Positions 10,255 through 20,014 of a stretch of DNA of 64,000 bases are shown piece after piece. This stretch comes from Litorimonas taeanensis. GTDB lineage: Bacteria; Pseudomonadota; Alphaproteobacteria; Caulobacterales; Maricaulaceae. The translations under genes and the position numbers were made by a program. The stretch covers positions 496,001 to 560,000 of the forward strand of contig NZ_RBII01000001.1 of NCBI RefSeq assembly GCF_003634015.1. The letters run 5' to 3'. The notes beneath the pieces were generated by a model. The model saw only the letters and a list, made by a program, of their open reading frames with translations. It was not told the DNA's origin and searched no databases. How positions within the stretch are numbered: position 1 is the stretch's first letter; the number at the start of each line of letters is the position of its first letter.

Positions 10255-10272
10255 TGATGAATTAATTCATCA
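10255..10272. promoter_or_regulatory. Perfect 18-bp palindrome between araC-like and marR-like genes
   Basis: TGATGAATTAATTCATCA reads the same on both strands. It is the most ordered element in the 396-base, AT-rich divergent gap 10091-10486. A dimeric helix-turn-helix protein such as the adjacent MarR-like or AraC regulator could bind here. I see no convincing gene in the rest of the gap. Confidence 0.5.
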
Positions 10273-10486
10273 AAGATAATCGCTATTAAATATACGGCGC
10301 TTGGCGATGAAAACCATTTTATGGTTGCCAAATTGAAAATATTATAGGACAATTTGTTTTGGCACTGAGAAAATTTATAATATTTTGCTTCGCGTCCAGA
10401 AAATGAGCTCTGGTGCACATTTTTTAAACGGTGGCAAATCTAGGACGACCGAGCGCAATTATAATTGGCTCGTTGAAGGCAAAATA

Positions 10487-10942
10487 ATGGAACAGAAATC
10501 ATCAGATTTTTCTGCCTATTTGGCCTACCATGTCCGCTCCTTAAATATTGTGTTAGAATCTGCTCTGAAAAAGAAATTAAAAGATACGCAATTAACGAGT
10601 GATGCGTATTATATTTTAGTCGCCAACTGGTCGAAACAGTCACTGACTCTGCATGAACTTTCCGCTTATGCTAACCTCTCAATTAAACAGGCTGAGCGTG
10701 CCGTAAATACTCTTTTTGAAATGGGATTACTGAAATCAACGAAGAATTCTAATATCGCTTCTTTGGGCAGTTATAAGCTGACAAAAGAGGGCGAGGCTTT
10801 AAATTCTGAGCTTTTGCTAAAGCGAGAATTGTTTTTAGCAAAAGCCCTAAAGTCTACACCAGAAGCTGATATTCAGACGGCTCTTTCAGTTTTAATGAAG
10901 CTGCAGGATAATATATCTGGTCTATCTTCTGACCTTTCATAA
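10487..10942 (+). CDS. MarR-like winged-helix regulator
   Basis: This is a protein of about 151 residues from ATG 10487, which has GAAGG ten bases upstream. An upstream in-frame start at 10385 would add 34 residues of poor, basic sequence and is less likely. The order of elements fits a MarR fold: an N-terminal helix pair (AYLAYHVRSLNIVLESALKK), helix-turn-helix (LTLHELSAYANLSIKQAERA, then VNTLFEMGLLKS), a wing (GSYKLTKEGEAL) and C-terminal dimer helices. The wing lacks the usual DxR motif, so this is a divergent member. No obvious target beyond its own promoter and the divergent AraC gene. Confidence 0.7.
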   Translation: MEQKSSDFSAYLAYHVRSLNIVLESALKKKLKDTQLTSDAYYILVANWSKQSLTLHELSAYANLSIKQAERAVNTLFEMGLLKSTKNSNIASLGSYKLTKEGEALNSELLLKRELFLAKALKSTPEADIQTALSVLMKLQDNISGLSSDLS

Positions 10943-11175
10943 TCAATTTTTGGCTCTGTTTTCTTCCCTAAGTCATTGAGTGCATTAACCTTTCCTTAAA
11001 GAAAAACTTGTTGCAGAGTTTCTTTTTCAGTACTAACCTGTAATTGTGAGACTTATGTGTACGCCTTTATTGGGTGTATTGAATTTGTGGTTCTGTACCG
11101 CGCGTCATGGCACATAATATCGTGATATCTCGCGTTTGACTATCTGGTGCAGAGCTCAATAAAGGGAGTTTTGCT

Positions 11176-11913
11176 GTGGTTGCTCAAAAACAATTAATTG
11201 AATCTATCGAGGGATTGCACCAAACCGCCACGGATGCGGATTTGTGGTCTACATTATATTCAATTCTCAAATTATGTAACGTCTCGGTTGTCGCTTATCA
11301 TCATTTACCACCGCCAGGAGCTGTTGATTACTCTCAAAACTTCAGACGCACTGTCAGTCTAAATGCGACAGGTGATGATATTCGCGAAGATATTTTGCAC
11401 CAATATTTTGAGAAAAATATCAGAAAGGGCGGGCGGGATTTAAATGATCATCAATTCTGGTCTCTTACCCCCCAAGAGGCTAAGGCTCTTGGCGAAGATA
11501 AAATGATCGACGCAAAATTACCTTTCCCGAGCAAAGTTATCCAAGGGGTGACGTTCCCTGTTCATGGGCCCGGTGGTCGCAACGGATGTTTCTCTGTCGT
11601 TTTAGGGGCAGGTGTGTCCGCTGAAGATTGTCCCGAATTGCGCGTTATCGAATGGGCTTGCCAAAATGCCCACCAAAAATTCTGTAAAATTCAGATCGAC
11701 AAGAATGGAAGTCTACCGAAATTGACGGATAGAGAAGTCGAAATACTGACGTGGGTTGCCCGCGGTAAAAGCAATGGTGTCATTGCGCAAATTTTAGAAA
11801 TCTCACCCCATACCGTAAATACTTATATGAGACGAATATTCCTGAAGATGGGAATTTCAGACCGCACAACTGTCGCTTTGGCGGGTCTTAATAATGGATT
11901 AATAGAATTGTAG
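11176..11913 (+). CDS. LuxR-family regulator (solo), first of a tandem pair
   Basis: This is a 245-residue protein starting at GTG 11176, with the strong site AAAGGGAG eight bases upstream. The N-terminal 170 residues resemble an autoinducer-binding-type domain. The C-terminus is a GerE-type helix-turn-helix (LTDREVEILTWVARGKSN, then ISPHTVNTYMRRIFLKMGIS). The central motif VHGPGGRNGCFSVVL is shared with the next gene, as are YHHLP.PGA.DY and CQ.AHQ..CKI. No luxI-type synthase is in the window, so it is a LuxR solo here. The aromatic signal-binding residues of classic LuxR proteins are not clearly in place, so the ligand may not be an acyl-homoserine lactone. The 233 bases upstream hold no gene I can support. 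Confidence 0.88.
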   Translation: MVAQKQLIESIEGLHQTATDADLWSTLYSILKLCNVSVVAYHHLPPPGAVDYSQNFRRTVSLNATGDDIREDILHQYFEKNIRKGGRDLNDHQFWSLTPQEAKALGEDKMIDAKLPFPSKVIQGVTFPVHGPGGRNGCFSVVLGAGVSAEDCPELRVIEWACQNAHQKFCKIQIDKNGSLPKLTDREVEILTWVARGKSNGVIAQILEISPHTVNTYMRRIFLKMGISDRTTVALAGLNNGLIEL

Positions 11914-12094
11914 GCTTCTGAGGTTTCATTGAAAAGTCAAGCATTTTGATAAAGTTATCGTTAACCTTGGGTGGTAACTTGGCTCAAAATGCCATGATAT
12001 ACGTCAATCGCGCCCTTTTTTTAATTGAAATTTCAAGTACCAATTGTTTTGTGAGTAAAACGAAAGCTGGTAATTTTATCGGTATGGGGCGGAA

Positions 12095-12799
12095 ATGAAT
12101 TTATATGGCGCATTAGATAAAATCAACGAAACGCATGACGCGGCAGGTCTTTGGAATTTTGTCGCAGACTATATGGGGGCACAATCTGTCCCAGCTTATG
12201 TGTATCACCATCTGCCGGCACCGGGGGCTATCGATTATTACGATCAGTTTTTTGTCAAGAAATCCATAGGTGAAGCACCAAGCCAACTGTGTGATTTGGT
12301 ACATGATTACTTTACATCAAACTTTCGCGATAGCGCACGATCAATGGAAAAAGTTCAACATTGGAAGAACTGCTGCACAGTCGATCGATTGAGTGACCAA
12401 GGCGAAGTAATTTCTACGCAATCCGTTTCTGGGGTGACATTGCCTGTGCATGGACCCGGGGGACGAAATGGGTGTTTCTCTATAGTTTTGCCTTCACATC
12501 AAACAGAATGCGAAAATTTTGACCTGCGTAAAGTCAAGTGGCTGTGCCAGAGCGCGCATCAAACCTACTGCAAGATATTAATTGAAAACAACATGGACAT
12601 GCCAAAATTAACCCCCCGCGAAATTGAAATTTTATCATGGATGGCTTTGGGAAAAACTAACAATGAAATTGCTATTTGTTTGGATATTTCGACCCACACC
12701 GTCAGCACTTATACTCGCCGAATTTTTCTGAAAACCAATACGGCGGATCGTACCTCGGCCAGCCTCTATGGCATTAGTAATGGTTTGCTAAAGCTCTAA
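12095..12799 (+). CDS. LuxR-family regulator (solo), second of a tandem pair
   Basis: This is a 234-residue paralogue of the preceding gene with the same layout: an N-terminal ligand-type domain with YHHLPAPGAIDYY and the nearly invariant VHGPGGRNGCFS, then a GerE helix-turn-helix (LTPREIEILSWMALGKTN, then ISTHTVSTYTRRIFLKTN). Start ATG 12095, with GGGGCGG upstream. A 181-base gap separates the two genes, so each may have its own promoter, while a clear terminator after this gene ends the unit. The pair lies just upstream of a giant exoprotein gene and may control surface proteins, which is inference from position only. Confidence 0.88.
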   Translation: MNLYGALDKINETHDAAGLWNFVADYMGAQSVPAYVYHHLPAPGAIDYYDQFFVKKSIGEAPSQLCDLVHDYFTSNFRDSARSMEKVQHWKNCCTVDRLSDQGEVISTQSVSGVTLPVHGPGGRNGCFSIVLPSHQTECENFDLRKVKWLCQSAHQTYCKILIENNMDMPKLTPREIEILSWMALGKTNNEIAICLDISTHTVSTYTRRIFLKTNTADRTSASLYGISNGLLKL

Positions 12800-12830
12800 A
12801 ATATAACCATATTTCGACGCTTGATATAAG

Positions 12831-12862
12831 CCGCCTAAGTTTAGTCTTAGGCGGTTTTCTTT
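12831..12862 (+). terminator. Intrinsic terminator after the LuxR pair
   Basis: A perfect 9-bp stem (CCGCCTAAG with CTTAGGCGG) and a 6-base loop are followed by TTTTCTTTTT. It lies 32 bases after the LuxR stop codon. Confidence 0.9.
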
Positions 12863-13005
12863 TTATTGAAAGTCTTGCGTTTTTGTCACCTATATGAGGT
12901 ACCCCCATTCGACTAGATGATGTGGTGAATTGTGACAGGGATGCACTGGCTGTATGTATAATGTACCGATTGCGTTCAATTAGTCTCACAGCAAGGAGCG
13001 CGATC

Positions 13006-13074
13006 GGTCTATAATATGACCTGCGCTTTGCGCCCCCTCGCTTACTGAACAAGCGCAGGTCATTCTTATAGACC
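13006..13074. repeat. Long, nearly perfect inverted repeat upstream of the DUF11 exoprotein gene
   Basis: Arms at about 13006-13028 and 13051-13074 pair almost completely. They share GGTCTATAA and GACCTGCGCTT with their complements, with one small internal mismatch region, around a loop of about 22 bases. There is no T run after it. It stands in the 420-base gap between the LuxR terminator and the probable start at 13220. It could be a 5' leader structure, a cruciform protein site or a remnant of a small mobile repeat. Confidence 0.8.
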
Positions 13075-13219
13075 TTAAGGCGACCCGAAAGTGGCCAATT
13101 TAGTTGCGGAGCGAAGGCCCTGTAATGAAAAAGAGGATGCATCGAATATTTGGGCGCAGCCTCGTTTAGTGGAGTCTTACCCTGTGTCTCAATCCTGTAT
13201 TCAAAGAATTACACGATTC

Positions 13220-16200
13220 ATGAGTTTCTTTGCAGCTAAGCCCATATTTCAAAATAAAAACCTATTACATAAGGCTGTGTATCCAGCACTTGCCTGCCTT
13301 GCTATATCGACGCCTGCCTCAGCTTATCAATATTGCCAAGCGCAAGACCCAGCCGGTGATACGGCTTGGGACATTAATGATAATGGTAGCACGGATACAC
13401 CGTTCACATTTGAAACCGGTGATGTGTGGACGAATGTGTTAAACTTGGATGATGTCAGTATTCGAGGAAAACACCAATATGCGGGTGATTTGGCGGCCTC
13501 GATGATTAGTCCCGATAATACTGAAGTCATTCTCTTTAGGCTAGGGGATGGCCGTTATGGGGAGGGGGCCTCTAATTGTAGTCGCGCCGATTTTGACATT
13601 TCATTTTCTGATAATGATCCAGGGACAGACCTTTCAGTCCGAGATCAAGGCAATTATTGTGTGGGTACAAATAATCGTTCGACAGAAGGAAATTATCCTC
13701 GTCCATATTTGCCAAATTTTCCAGACGTTGGGGACTCTCCAGCCCTACAGGGGACTGCAAAGACCTATAATTCAGAGGGGTTAAGTTCAAATTTGCTATC
13801 AAATTTCATAGGCGACGACCCTGCGGGCGGGGCTTGGAATTTGAGAATGGTCGATGCCTATAATCAAGACTTCGGGACTCTAGAGGAAGTCTGCGTTAAT
13901 ATGGATTTCGCCTCTGTGACCTATGATATGTGGGTGAGTTCTGATGAAACCTGCACAGATAAATTAGATAACGCCACATTCTTTGTCGGAGACGAAATTC
14001 ACGTTTGTTATGTGGCGTCAAATGAAGCGACGCAAAATTTTACCTTATTGTCAGAGGTCAATAATCACGGGCAAGACCTGACGGAACTCTCGGGAGCTTA
14101 TACAAAAAAGCTTGGCGGGACACAGACGGTGAAGTCTGCAGTCCGAACCTTTACAGCGGGGGATGCGTCAACGCCTCTCGGCACGACGACTTTATCAGGC
14201 ACTATCACGGTTGAGGGTACGGATACACATTTTAGTTCTGGACAGCAATTGACGACTTCGGAGCAAGTGCAAATTACAGTTAGAGACCCTGAATCTGATC
14301 TATCTCTCTTTTTATGGGCGGACACTTTGGTTCCGCTTTCTGGTACGCAAGTGACCTATACAGTCGAAGTGACAAACTCGGGCGATGATGACGCAACGGG
14401 TGTAGTCATCAGCCTGCCACTGGATACAAACCATACTTATGCGTCTGACAGTTCTGGAGGCGCACCAGGAGAATATGTTGATTATAACCCTGTCACGGGG
14501 TTGTGGAATGTCGGCAATATTGCGGTTAATGCAACCGAAATCCTAGAGCTTGTCGTCACGGCAACAGGGTCGGGTATATCTACTATAACCACCACAGCAG
14601 AGGTTTGGGCTTCTGATAATGATGACCCCGACTCAACCCCCGCTAATGGCCCTCAAATTTTACTGCCCGAAGATGATGATGATACCGTCATTATCACGCC
14701 AGCGATTGCCTTAACCGCGACCCCTCTGCCAACAGGGCCAGCTTTTCTTTGTAACACGAATTTTTATCAAGTGCTGTCAGGGGCTCTGAATGTACTAGAC
14801 CCTGTGACGACGAGCTATTCCCCGATTGGGTCGTCACAACCCAACTATAATGCAGCGGGATATAATATTATTGATAATTATATCTATGGCGTTGGTGTAG
14901 GAGGAACGGCGACTAATCAGCTTGTCCGTATAAACAGCGATGGAACGCAGCAACTCTTAAAAGATCTTGGTCATATATCTTATCGAGGAGATATGAACCG
15001 CCGAAATGAATTGGTGTATCGGGAAGGTTCAAACCTTTGGGCTGTCAATGTTACGACAGGTGTTTCGCGTTTGGTTATGGCAAGCTCCCCCGCATTGGGC
15101 GGAGATTTCGTACATCGCGATACGGGGCTAGAGGGAAGTCTTGTCGGTGTTGAAGGCAGCATCATACGTGTGCTTGATTTGGATAGTCTCACCTATGACG
15201 ATAAAAGCTATATCGGCGATATGGTTGGCCAGTCAGGGGCCTTTGGCGCTATTTGGGGCGGCAGCGGCGAACGTATTTTCATGTTTAATAATGCCTCTGG
15301 GAATATCTATTACAGCGATGATTGGGAAACCTCTTCGACGCCGACAACAATATTAGCGGGCAATGCTGGTCCAAATGGCGGCAATGACGGTATGGCCTGT
15401 GCGCTGGCGCTCGTCCCTACTTTTCCGCCTGTGGCGTATAATGATGTCATGAGCGCTTTCCAAGATCAGGATTCTATTGGCAATGTATTAGATGATAATG
15501 GTTTAGGGGCCGATTTTGATCCTGAAGGCACGCCGTTAACGGTGAATACAAGCCCCGTCATAGGGCCCGGTAGTGGCTCCGTCGTTTTAAATGCAGATGG
15601 TAGCTTTGTTTATACACCAAACCCCGGCTTTTCAGGTGTCGATAGTTTTACATATGAAGTTGCAGATCAAGAGAACCAAACCGCAACGGCCGTTGTCACG
15701 CTCACTGTATTGCCGCCTCCCACGGCGGATCTCTCCCTCAGCAAGACAGCCAATACAACGACGCCGGGAACTGGGTCAGATGTTACATTTACAATAACTG
15801 TAACAAATGAAGAGGCGAGCGGCGGTGACACGGCTATAGAGGTTATCGTGCGGGATGTCCTGCCAGAAGGATTGACTTACGTTTCGGACAGTTCGGGCGG
15901 AACGGTGGGCTCGCCTGTGAACTATGACCCTGTATCAGGGGAGTGGGATGTGGGTAGCGTTGCTGCGAATAGCTCGGTTTCCTTAGACATTGTTGCCATC
16001 GTCAGCGGCGTAGCAACGATTACGAATTCCGCCGAAATTTACTACTCTCCGGCTATTGATAATGACTCTACGCCGAATAACCAAGTCGCGTCAGAAGATG
16101 ACCAAGATTCTATTTCTATCACACCTGTGATTGCCCCGGTGGCATATGACGACACGGTTGAAGGTATTCGTAACAGAGTCAGAAATGGTGACGTATTGAT

Positions 16201-17830
16201 AGATAATGGAAATGGCACGGATTATGACCCCAATGGATATCCTTTAATCGTCAACACAACCTTGGTGTCTTCACCAAGTAATGGTTCTGTTGTTTTGAAT
16301 TCCGACGGGACATTTTCTTACACGCCAGATACAAATTTTACAGGGACTGATAGTTTCGAATATGAAATTTCAAATGTCGCAGGGGGGACGGACAGGGCGA
16401 CCGTCACTCTCTCAATCATTTCTGCGCCGCTCTATTATCTCTATATGACCAAGGAGTTTACGGCGAATGATGATGCCGATAATTCAGGAACGGTTTCCGT
16501 CGGTGATACGCTGACCTATAGAATTACGGCTAATAATGGCGGGGTCTTGAATATCCTCGGGGTTACGGTTCAAGATAACATGCTGACGCCTAGTTCAACA
16601 TATTGCGGGACACTTATATTTTCTAACCCTTGTGTTCTTGAAGGCACCTATAAGGTCACGGCTGCTGATGAGAGTGCGGGCCTAATTTATAACGAGGCTA
16701 CGGCGACATCTATAACAGCCAGTGCAATTATCAATAAGACGGTTGTTGTCCCTCCTGGGGCTGATCCGGCCATGAGTGTTTCAAAATCTCAGCCTACGAA
16801 TTCAGACGAGGATGGAAGTGGAACAATTTCATTAGGGGATACGCTCACCTATATGATTACCGCGACGAATACGGGGAAAACGACGCTTAACAATCTGACT
16901 ATCACGGACAGCTTAACCACACCGAATAGTAAGGTTTGCGCCTCTGTTATTGCCGATCGCACCTGTACTTTAATCGGAACTTATACTGTCACAGAAGCCG
17001 ATGTGGCTGCTGGCTCGATTACGAATACGGGGCAGGGCGTCTCTGATGAATTGCCAACTCCGACAGCCGATACGGTCGTGACGCAAATTGACAGAGGTGT
17101 AACCCGCTTTCAGCCTGATCAGAACTCTGTGGTCGCAGCGTGTACTCGGGTTGAATATAAACATAACCTATCAATAGCGGCCGATGATGTCGGACTCTCG
17201 GCAATAGCGAGCGTTAGCTCAAGTTTGGGTTGGGATTTTGATGTCTATCTAGACCTAGATGGTGACGGAGCAGAGGATAGTGAAAGGCTGACTACATTGA
17301 CGACGCTACCCGCGGCAGGGGATTATTTCGTCTATGTCATCGCGCAAATTGATTGCGGGGCCCTAGAGGGATCCATCGATGTCGCCGATGTAACCCTCGT
17401 CATTGACCCGGGGGGAACGAATGAAACGTCCCTGACTGTGCAAGATACGACAAGGATATTGGCAAGTGGCCTTGGGGCCTTGTCAGGTACAAAGCAAATG
17501 TCATTGGATGCTGACTGTAACGGCGAAAGTGATGCCGGAACCTTTAGTGAAACAGTGTCTGCGTCGCCGGGAGAGTGTGTGATATATCGTATCACCATGT
17601 TAAACCCCGGTCTTGGGGATATTTCTGACCCTATCGTAAAGGATAGTATTCCCCATTATACAACCTATCTTGATAGTTCTGCGGCCTATGTCACCAATGC
17701 TGCGCTTACGCCGGGTGTCCCTTCATTGCCTGCTGGCGGCAGCCGAGGCTTGATTAACTTCCCTTACTCTGGAACGCTGCAAAGCGGAGAAACGGCGAGC
17801 GTTCAATTTGCCGTTAAACTCGCGGACTAA
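13220..17830 (+). CDS. Giant DUF11/cadherin-like secreted protein
   Basis: From ATG 13220 the product is 1536 residues with a signal peptide (n-region with two Lys and a His, core [13 protein letters not shown], cleavage after PASA). An in-frame GTG at 13091 would add 43 residues without signal character and is rejected. The first 250 residues resemble a P-domain-like sandwich ([19 protein letters not shown], then [20 protein letters not shown]). DUF11 repeats follow (around residues 370-480 and 840-960), then two cadherin/VCBS-like modules ([11 protein letters not shown] to VLPPP, and [14 protein letters not shown]) with [20 protein letters not shown]. After these come two related modules ([16 protein letters not shown] and [16 protein letters not shown]) and a final DUF11-like module ending [13 protein letters not shown]. 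No membrane anchor is seen. An adhesin or matrix protein is likely, but the ligand is unknown. Confidence 0.82.
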   Translation: MSFFAAKPIFQNKNLLHKAVYPALACLAISTPASAYQYCQAQDPAGDTAWDINDNGSTDTPFTFETGDVWTNVLNLDDVSIRGKHQYAGDLAASMISPDNTEVILFRLGDGRYGEGASNCSRADFDISFSDNDPGTDLSVRDQGNYCVGTNNRSTEGNYPRPYLPNFPDVGDSPALQGTAKTYNSEGLSSNLLSNFIGDDPAGGAWNLRMVDAYNQDFGTLEEVCVNMDFASVTYDMWVSSDETCTDKLDNATFFVGDEIHVCYVASNEATQNFTLLSEVNNHGQDLTELSGAYTKKLGGTQTVKSAVRTFTAGDASTPLGTTTLSGTITVEGTDTHFSSGQQLTTSEQVQITVRDPESDLSLFLWADTLVPLSGTQVTYTVEVTNSGDDDATGVVISLPLDTNHTYASDSSGGAPGEYVDYNPVTGLWNVGNIAVNATEILELVVTATGSGISTITTTAEVWASDNDDPDSTPANGPQILLPEDDDDTVIITPAIALTATPLPTGPAFLCNTNFYQVLSGALNVLDPVTTSYSPIGSSQPNYNAAGYNIIDNYIYGVGVGGTATNQLVRINSDGTQQLLKDLGHISYRGDMNRRNELVYREGSNLWAVNVTTGVSRLVMASSPALGGDFVHRDTGLEGSLVGVEGSIIRVLDLDSLTYDDKSYIGDMVGQSGAFGAIWGGSGERIFMFNNASGNIYYSDDWETSSTPTTILAGNAGPNGGNDGMACALALVPTFPPVAYNDVMSAFQDQDSIGNVLDDNGLGADFDPEGTPLTVNTSPVIGPGSGSVVLNADGSFVYTPNPGFSGVDSFTYEVADQENQTATAVVTLTVLPPPTADLSLSKTANTTTPGTGSDVTFTITVTNEEASGGDTAIEVIVRDVLPEGLTYVSDSSGGTVGSPVNYDPVSGEWDVGSVAANSSVSLDIVAIVSGVATITNSAEIYYSPAIDNDSTPNNQVASEDDQDSISITPVIAPVAYDDTVEGIRNRVRNGDVLIDNGNGTDYDPNGYPLIVNTTLVSSPSNGSVVLNSDGTFSYTPDTNFTGTDSFEYEISNVAGGTDRATVTLSIISAPLYYLYMTKEFTANDDADNSGTVSVGDTLTYRITANNGGVLNILGVTVQDNMLTPSSTYCGTLIFSNPCVLEGTYKVTAADESAGLIYNEATATSITASAIINKTVVVPPGADPAMSVSKSQPTNSDEDGSGTISLGDTLTYMITATNTGKTTLNNLTITDSLTTPNSKVCASVIADRTCTLIGTYTVTEADVAAGSITNTGQGVSDELPTPTADTVVTQIDRGVTRFQPDQNSVVAACTRVEYKHNLSIAADDVGLSAIASVSSSLGWDFDVYLDLDGDGAEDSERLTTLTTLPAAGDYFVYVIAQIDCGALEGSIDVADVTLVIDPGGTNETSLTVQDTTRILASGLGALSGTKQMSLDADCNGESDAGTFSETVSASPGECVIYRITMLNPGLGDISDPIVKDSIPHYTTYLDSSAAYVTNAALTPGVPSLPAGGSRGLINFPYSGTLQSGETASVQFAVKLAD

Positions 17831-17861
17831 CATCGGTTGAAGAAGGGGCCGTCTCTCTATA

Positions 17862-17876
17862 CTTACACTGTGTAAG
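17862..17876. promoter_or_regulatory. Palindrome CTTACAC-T-GTGTAAG before the alcohol dehydrogenase gene
   Basis: Perfect 7-base arms lie 17 bases upstream of the adhC start. Outer CTCTC and GAGAG blocks extend the pairing and would involve the GGAGAG ribosome-binding sequence. It may be an operator or a leader hairpin that covers the binding site. Confidence 0.45.
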
Positions 17877-17892
17877 ATTCGCGGAGAGAATA

Positions 17893-19002
17893 ATGAAAAC
17901 ACGGGCAGCCGTAGCATTTGAAGCTAAACAACCACTTGAGATCGTTGAACTGGACCTTGAAGGTCCTAAAGATGGCGAAGTGCTTGTTGAGATTATGGCG
18001 ACAGGTATTTGCCATACGGATGCTTACACTTTGGATGGATTGGACAGTGAAGGGTTGTTCCCCTCCGTTCTTGGGCATGAGGGTGCGGGCGTGGTTCGCG
18101 AAGTCGGGAAGGGCGTTACGTCGGTCAAACCCGGTGATCATGTGATTCCACTTTACACGCCTGAATGTCGCCAATGTAAGTCATGCCTGTCTGGAAAGAC
18201 GAATTTGTGTACAGCTATACGCGCAACACAAGGTAAAGGCGTGATGCCGGACGGTACGTCGCGGTTTTCTTATAAGGGCCAACCCATATATCATTATATG
18301 GGCTGCTCTACATTTTCCAATTTTACAGTCTTGCCTGAAATTGCGGTCGCTAAAATTCGCGAAGATGCTCCGTTCAATACGTCTTGCTATGTTGGTTGCG
18401 GCGTGACGACGGGTGTGGGCGCTGTGACGAATACTGCAAAGGTTCAAGCTGGTGATAATATTATTGTCTTTGGACTGGGAGGCATTGGGCTTAATGTGCT
18501 TCAGGCTGCGCGCATGGTCGGAGCCAATAAGATTATTGGCGTTGATATTAACAATGACAAAGAAGAATGGGGCCGTAAATTCGGCATGACAGATTTCGTC
18601 AACCCGCGTGAGCTAGATGGAGATGTGGTAGAGGAATTAGTGCGCTTAACCGACGGCGGCGCTGACTTCACTTTTGATTGCACAGGGAATACGGTTGTTA
18701 TGCGCCAAGCGCTGGAGGCGTGTCACCGTGGGTGGGGTGTCTCAGTCGTAATTGGTGTCGCGGAAGCGGGTAAAGAAATTTCTACGCGACCCTTTCAACT
18801 GGTGACAGGGCGTGTTTGGAAGGGCACAGCCTTTGGCGGTGCCAAGGGGCGTACGGACGTGCCCAAGATTGTAGATTGGTACATGAATGGGAAAATTGAA
18901 ATTGACTCGATGATTACCCACCAATTGAAACTAGACGATATCAACAAAGCCTTTGACCTCATGCATGAGGGGAAGTCTATTCGTAGTGTGGTGGTATATT
19001 AA
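17893..19002 (+). CDS. adhC: S-(hydroxymethyl)glutathione dehydrogenase / class III alcohol dehydrogenase
   Basis: This 369-residue zinc dehydrogenase oxidises the glutathione adduct of formaldehyde to S-formylglutathione with NAD. Catalytic zinc ligands are visible at C40 (GICHTD) and H62 (GHEGAG). The structural zinc site is C92, C95, C98 and C106 in [17 protein letters not shown]. The Rossmann motif [18 protein letters not shown] and the region [18 protein letters not shown] are characteristic of class III enzymes. Length is normal. ATG 17893 has GGAGAGA upstream. There is no S-formylglutathione hydrolase beside it; the next gene is a sugar bisphosphatase. Confidence 0.95.
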   Translation: MKTRAAVAFEAKQPLEIVELDLEGPKDGEVLVEIMATGICHTDAYTLDGLDSEGLFPSVLGHEGAGVVREVGKGVTSVKPGDHVIPLYTPECRQCKSCLSGKTNLCTAIRATQGKGVMPDGTSRFSYKGQPIYHYMGCSTFSNFTVLPEIAVAKIREDAPFNTSCYVGCGVTTGVGAVTNTAKVQAGDNIIVFGLGGIGLNVLQAARMVGANKIIGVDINNDKEEWGRKFGMTDFVNPRELDGDVVEELVRLTDGGADFTFDCTGNTVVMRQALEACHRGWGVSVVIGVAEAGKEISTRPFQLVTGRVWKGTAFGGAKGRTDVPKIVDWYMNGKIEIDSMITHQLKLDDINKAFDLMHEGKSIRSVVVY

Positions 19003-19073
19003 CCGCCAAAATATAGAATTTGAAATCAGCAAAGATTAAATCACGCTCTAACTCTCAATAGATTGACTAATTT

Positions 19074-20000
19074 ATGACCTTATCTTTCAAAAGCAAAACT
19101 GCCAATCTTGATGGTATTTATGCGGCTCTTTTTTCGGCTTCAGAAGTTATTTATGCGGAATTGAAAAAAGGGGCGGGTTTAAAATTCGCTACGTCGAGTA
19201 ATGAGTCAGGTGACGATCAAATTGAACTTGACGTTATTGCGGATGAAGCCTTCTTTCACGCATTGAAAAAAGATGAAAATGTTCGCTATGTCGTGTCAGA
19301 GGAAAGACCGGGGCTGAATAAGATTTCAGATGGAGCCTATAGCGTCGCTTTGGATCCTTTGGATGGATCTAAGTCAGCCTTAGTGGGTATACCATCAGGC
19401 GCAATTTTTGGTATTTTTGAAAATGCTGAAGTGGCGAAGGATTTTTCAGGTAAGAACATAATCAGCGGCGGCTTCTTTGTTTTCGGTATGAATTTAGAGG
19501 CCTATTTCGCGGATGGCGCAGATGTCTATAAGGGGATATTCAATCAAGACACAGCTGAATGGTTAGTCATGCCTATCGAAGGCGGTCTTCCATCCGCAGA
19601 TGTTTTGGCGATAAATGGCGCCAATCAAACTGTCTGGGATTCATGGCTACAAGCCCATTATGCCAGCCTGCTTGATACGCATGGCGGCACAGTAAAACCC
19701 CATAATATGCGTTGGTATGCTTCTATGGTGTCAGACATAAAGCGCCTTGTTTTACAGGGCGGCATTTTTGCTTATCCAAGTGCCAATAGAAAAGGGTATG
19801 AGCAGGGACATTTGCGTTTGGTCTATGAAGCTATACCGATGTCATTTATTATCAAAGCTATGGGCGGTGCATCTACGAATGGCGATAGGTCAATCCTTGA
19901 AGCGACCGTAACGACCCTACACGAGAAAACGCCTGTGTTCATTGGTGAAGTCGATAAGATTGCGGCAGTAGAAGCCGCAAAGAAGGCCAGTACACACTGA
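19074..20000 (+). CDS. fbp: Class I fructose-1,6-bisphosphatase
   Basis: This 308-residue metal-dependent phosphatase takes fructose-1,6-bisphosphate to fructose-6-phosphate in gluconeogenesis. The active-site segments are present: an acidic EE pair in YVVSEERPG, the metal and phosphate motif ALDPLDGSKSALVGIPSGAIFGIF (DPLDG core), NMRWYASMVSDIKRLVLQGGIF, and GHLRLVYEAIPMSFIIKAMGGAS near the C-terminus. It is slightly shorter than the E. coli enzyme but complete. It is 71 bases after adhC on the same strand and converges closely (14 bases) with the GH5 gene. It would feed pentose carbon entering through the neighbouring xylose genes back to hexose phosphates. Confidence 0.88.
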   Translation: MTLSFKSKTANLDGIYAALFSASEVIYAELKKGAGLKFATSSNESGDDQIELDVIADEAFFHALKKDENVRYVVSEERPGLNKISDGAYSVALDPLDGSKSALVGIPSGAIFGIFENAEVAKDFSGKNIISGGFFVFGMNLEAYFADGADVYKGIFNQDTAEWLVMPIEGGLPSADVLAINGANQTVWDSWLQAHYASLLDTHGGTVKPHNMRWYASMVSDIKRLVLQGGIFAYPSANRKGYEQGHLRLVYEAIPMSFIIKAMGGASTNGDRSILEATVTTLHEKTPVFIGEVDKIAAVEAAKKASTH

Positions 20001-20014
20001 GTACAGAGCTGGAT

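Noticed and set aside
10194-10418. 74-codon minus-strand open frame in the AraC/MarR gap
   Set aside because: No ribosome site, low-complexity AT-rich sequence, and it contains the palindromic promoter element.
13091-13219. GTG 13091 as start of the giant exoprotein
   Set aside because: It would put 43 unrelated residues before a clear signal peptide that begins at ATG 13220.
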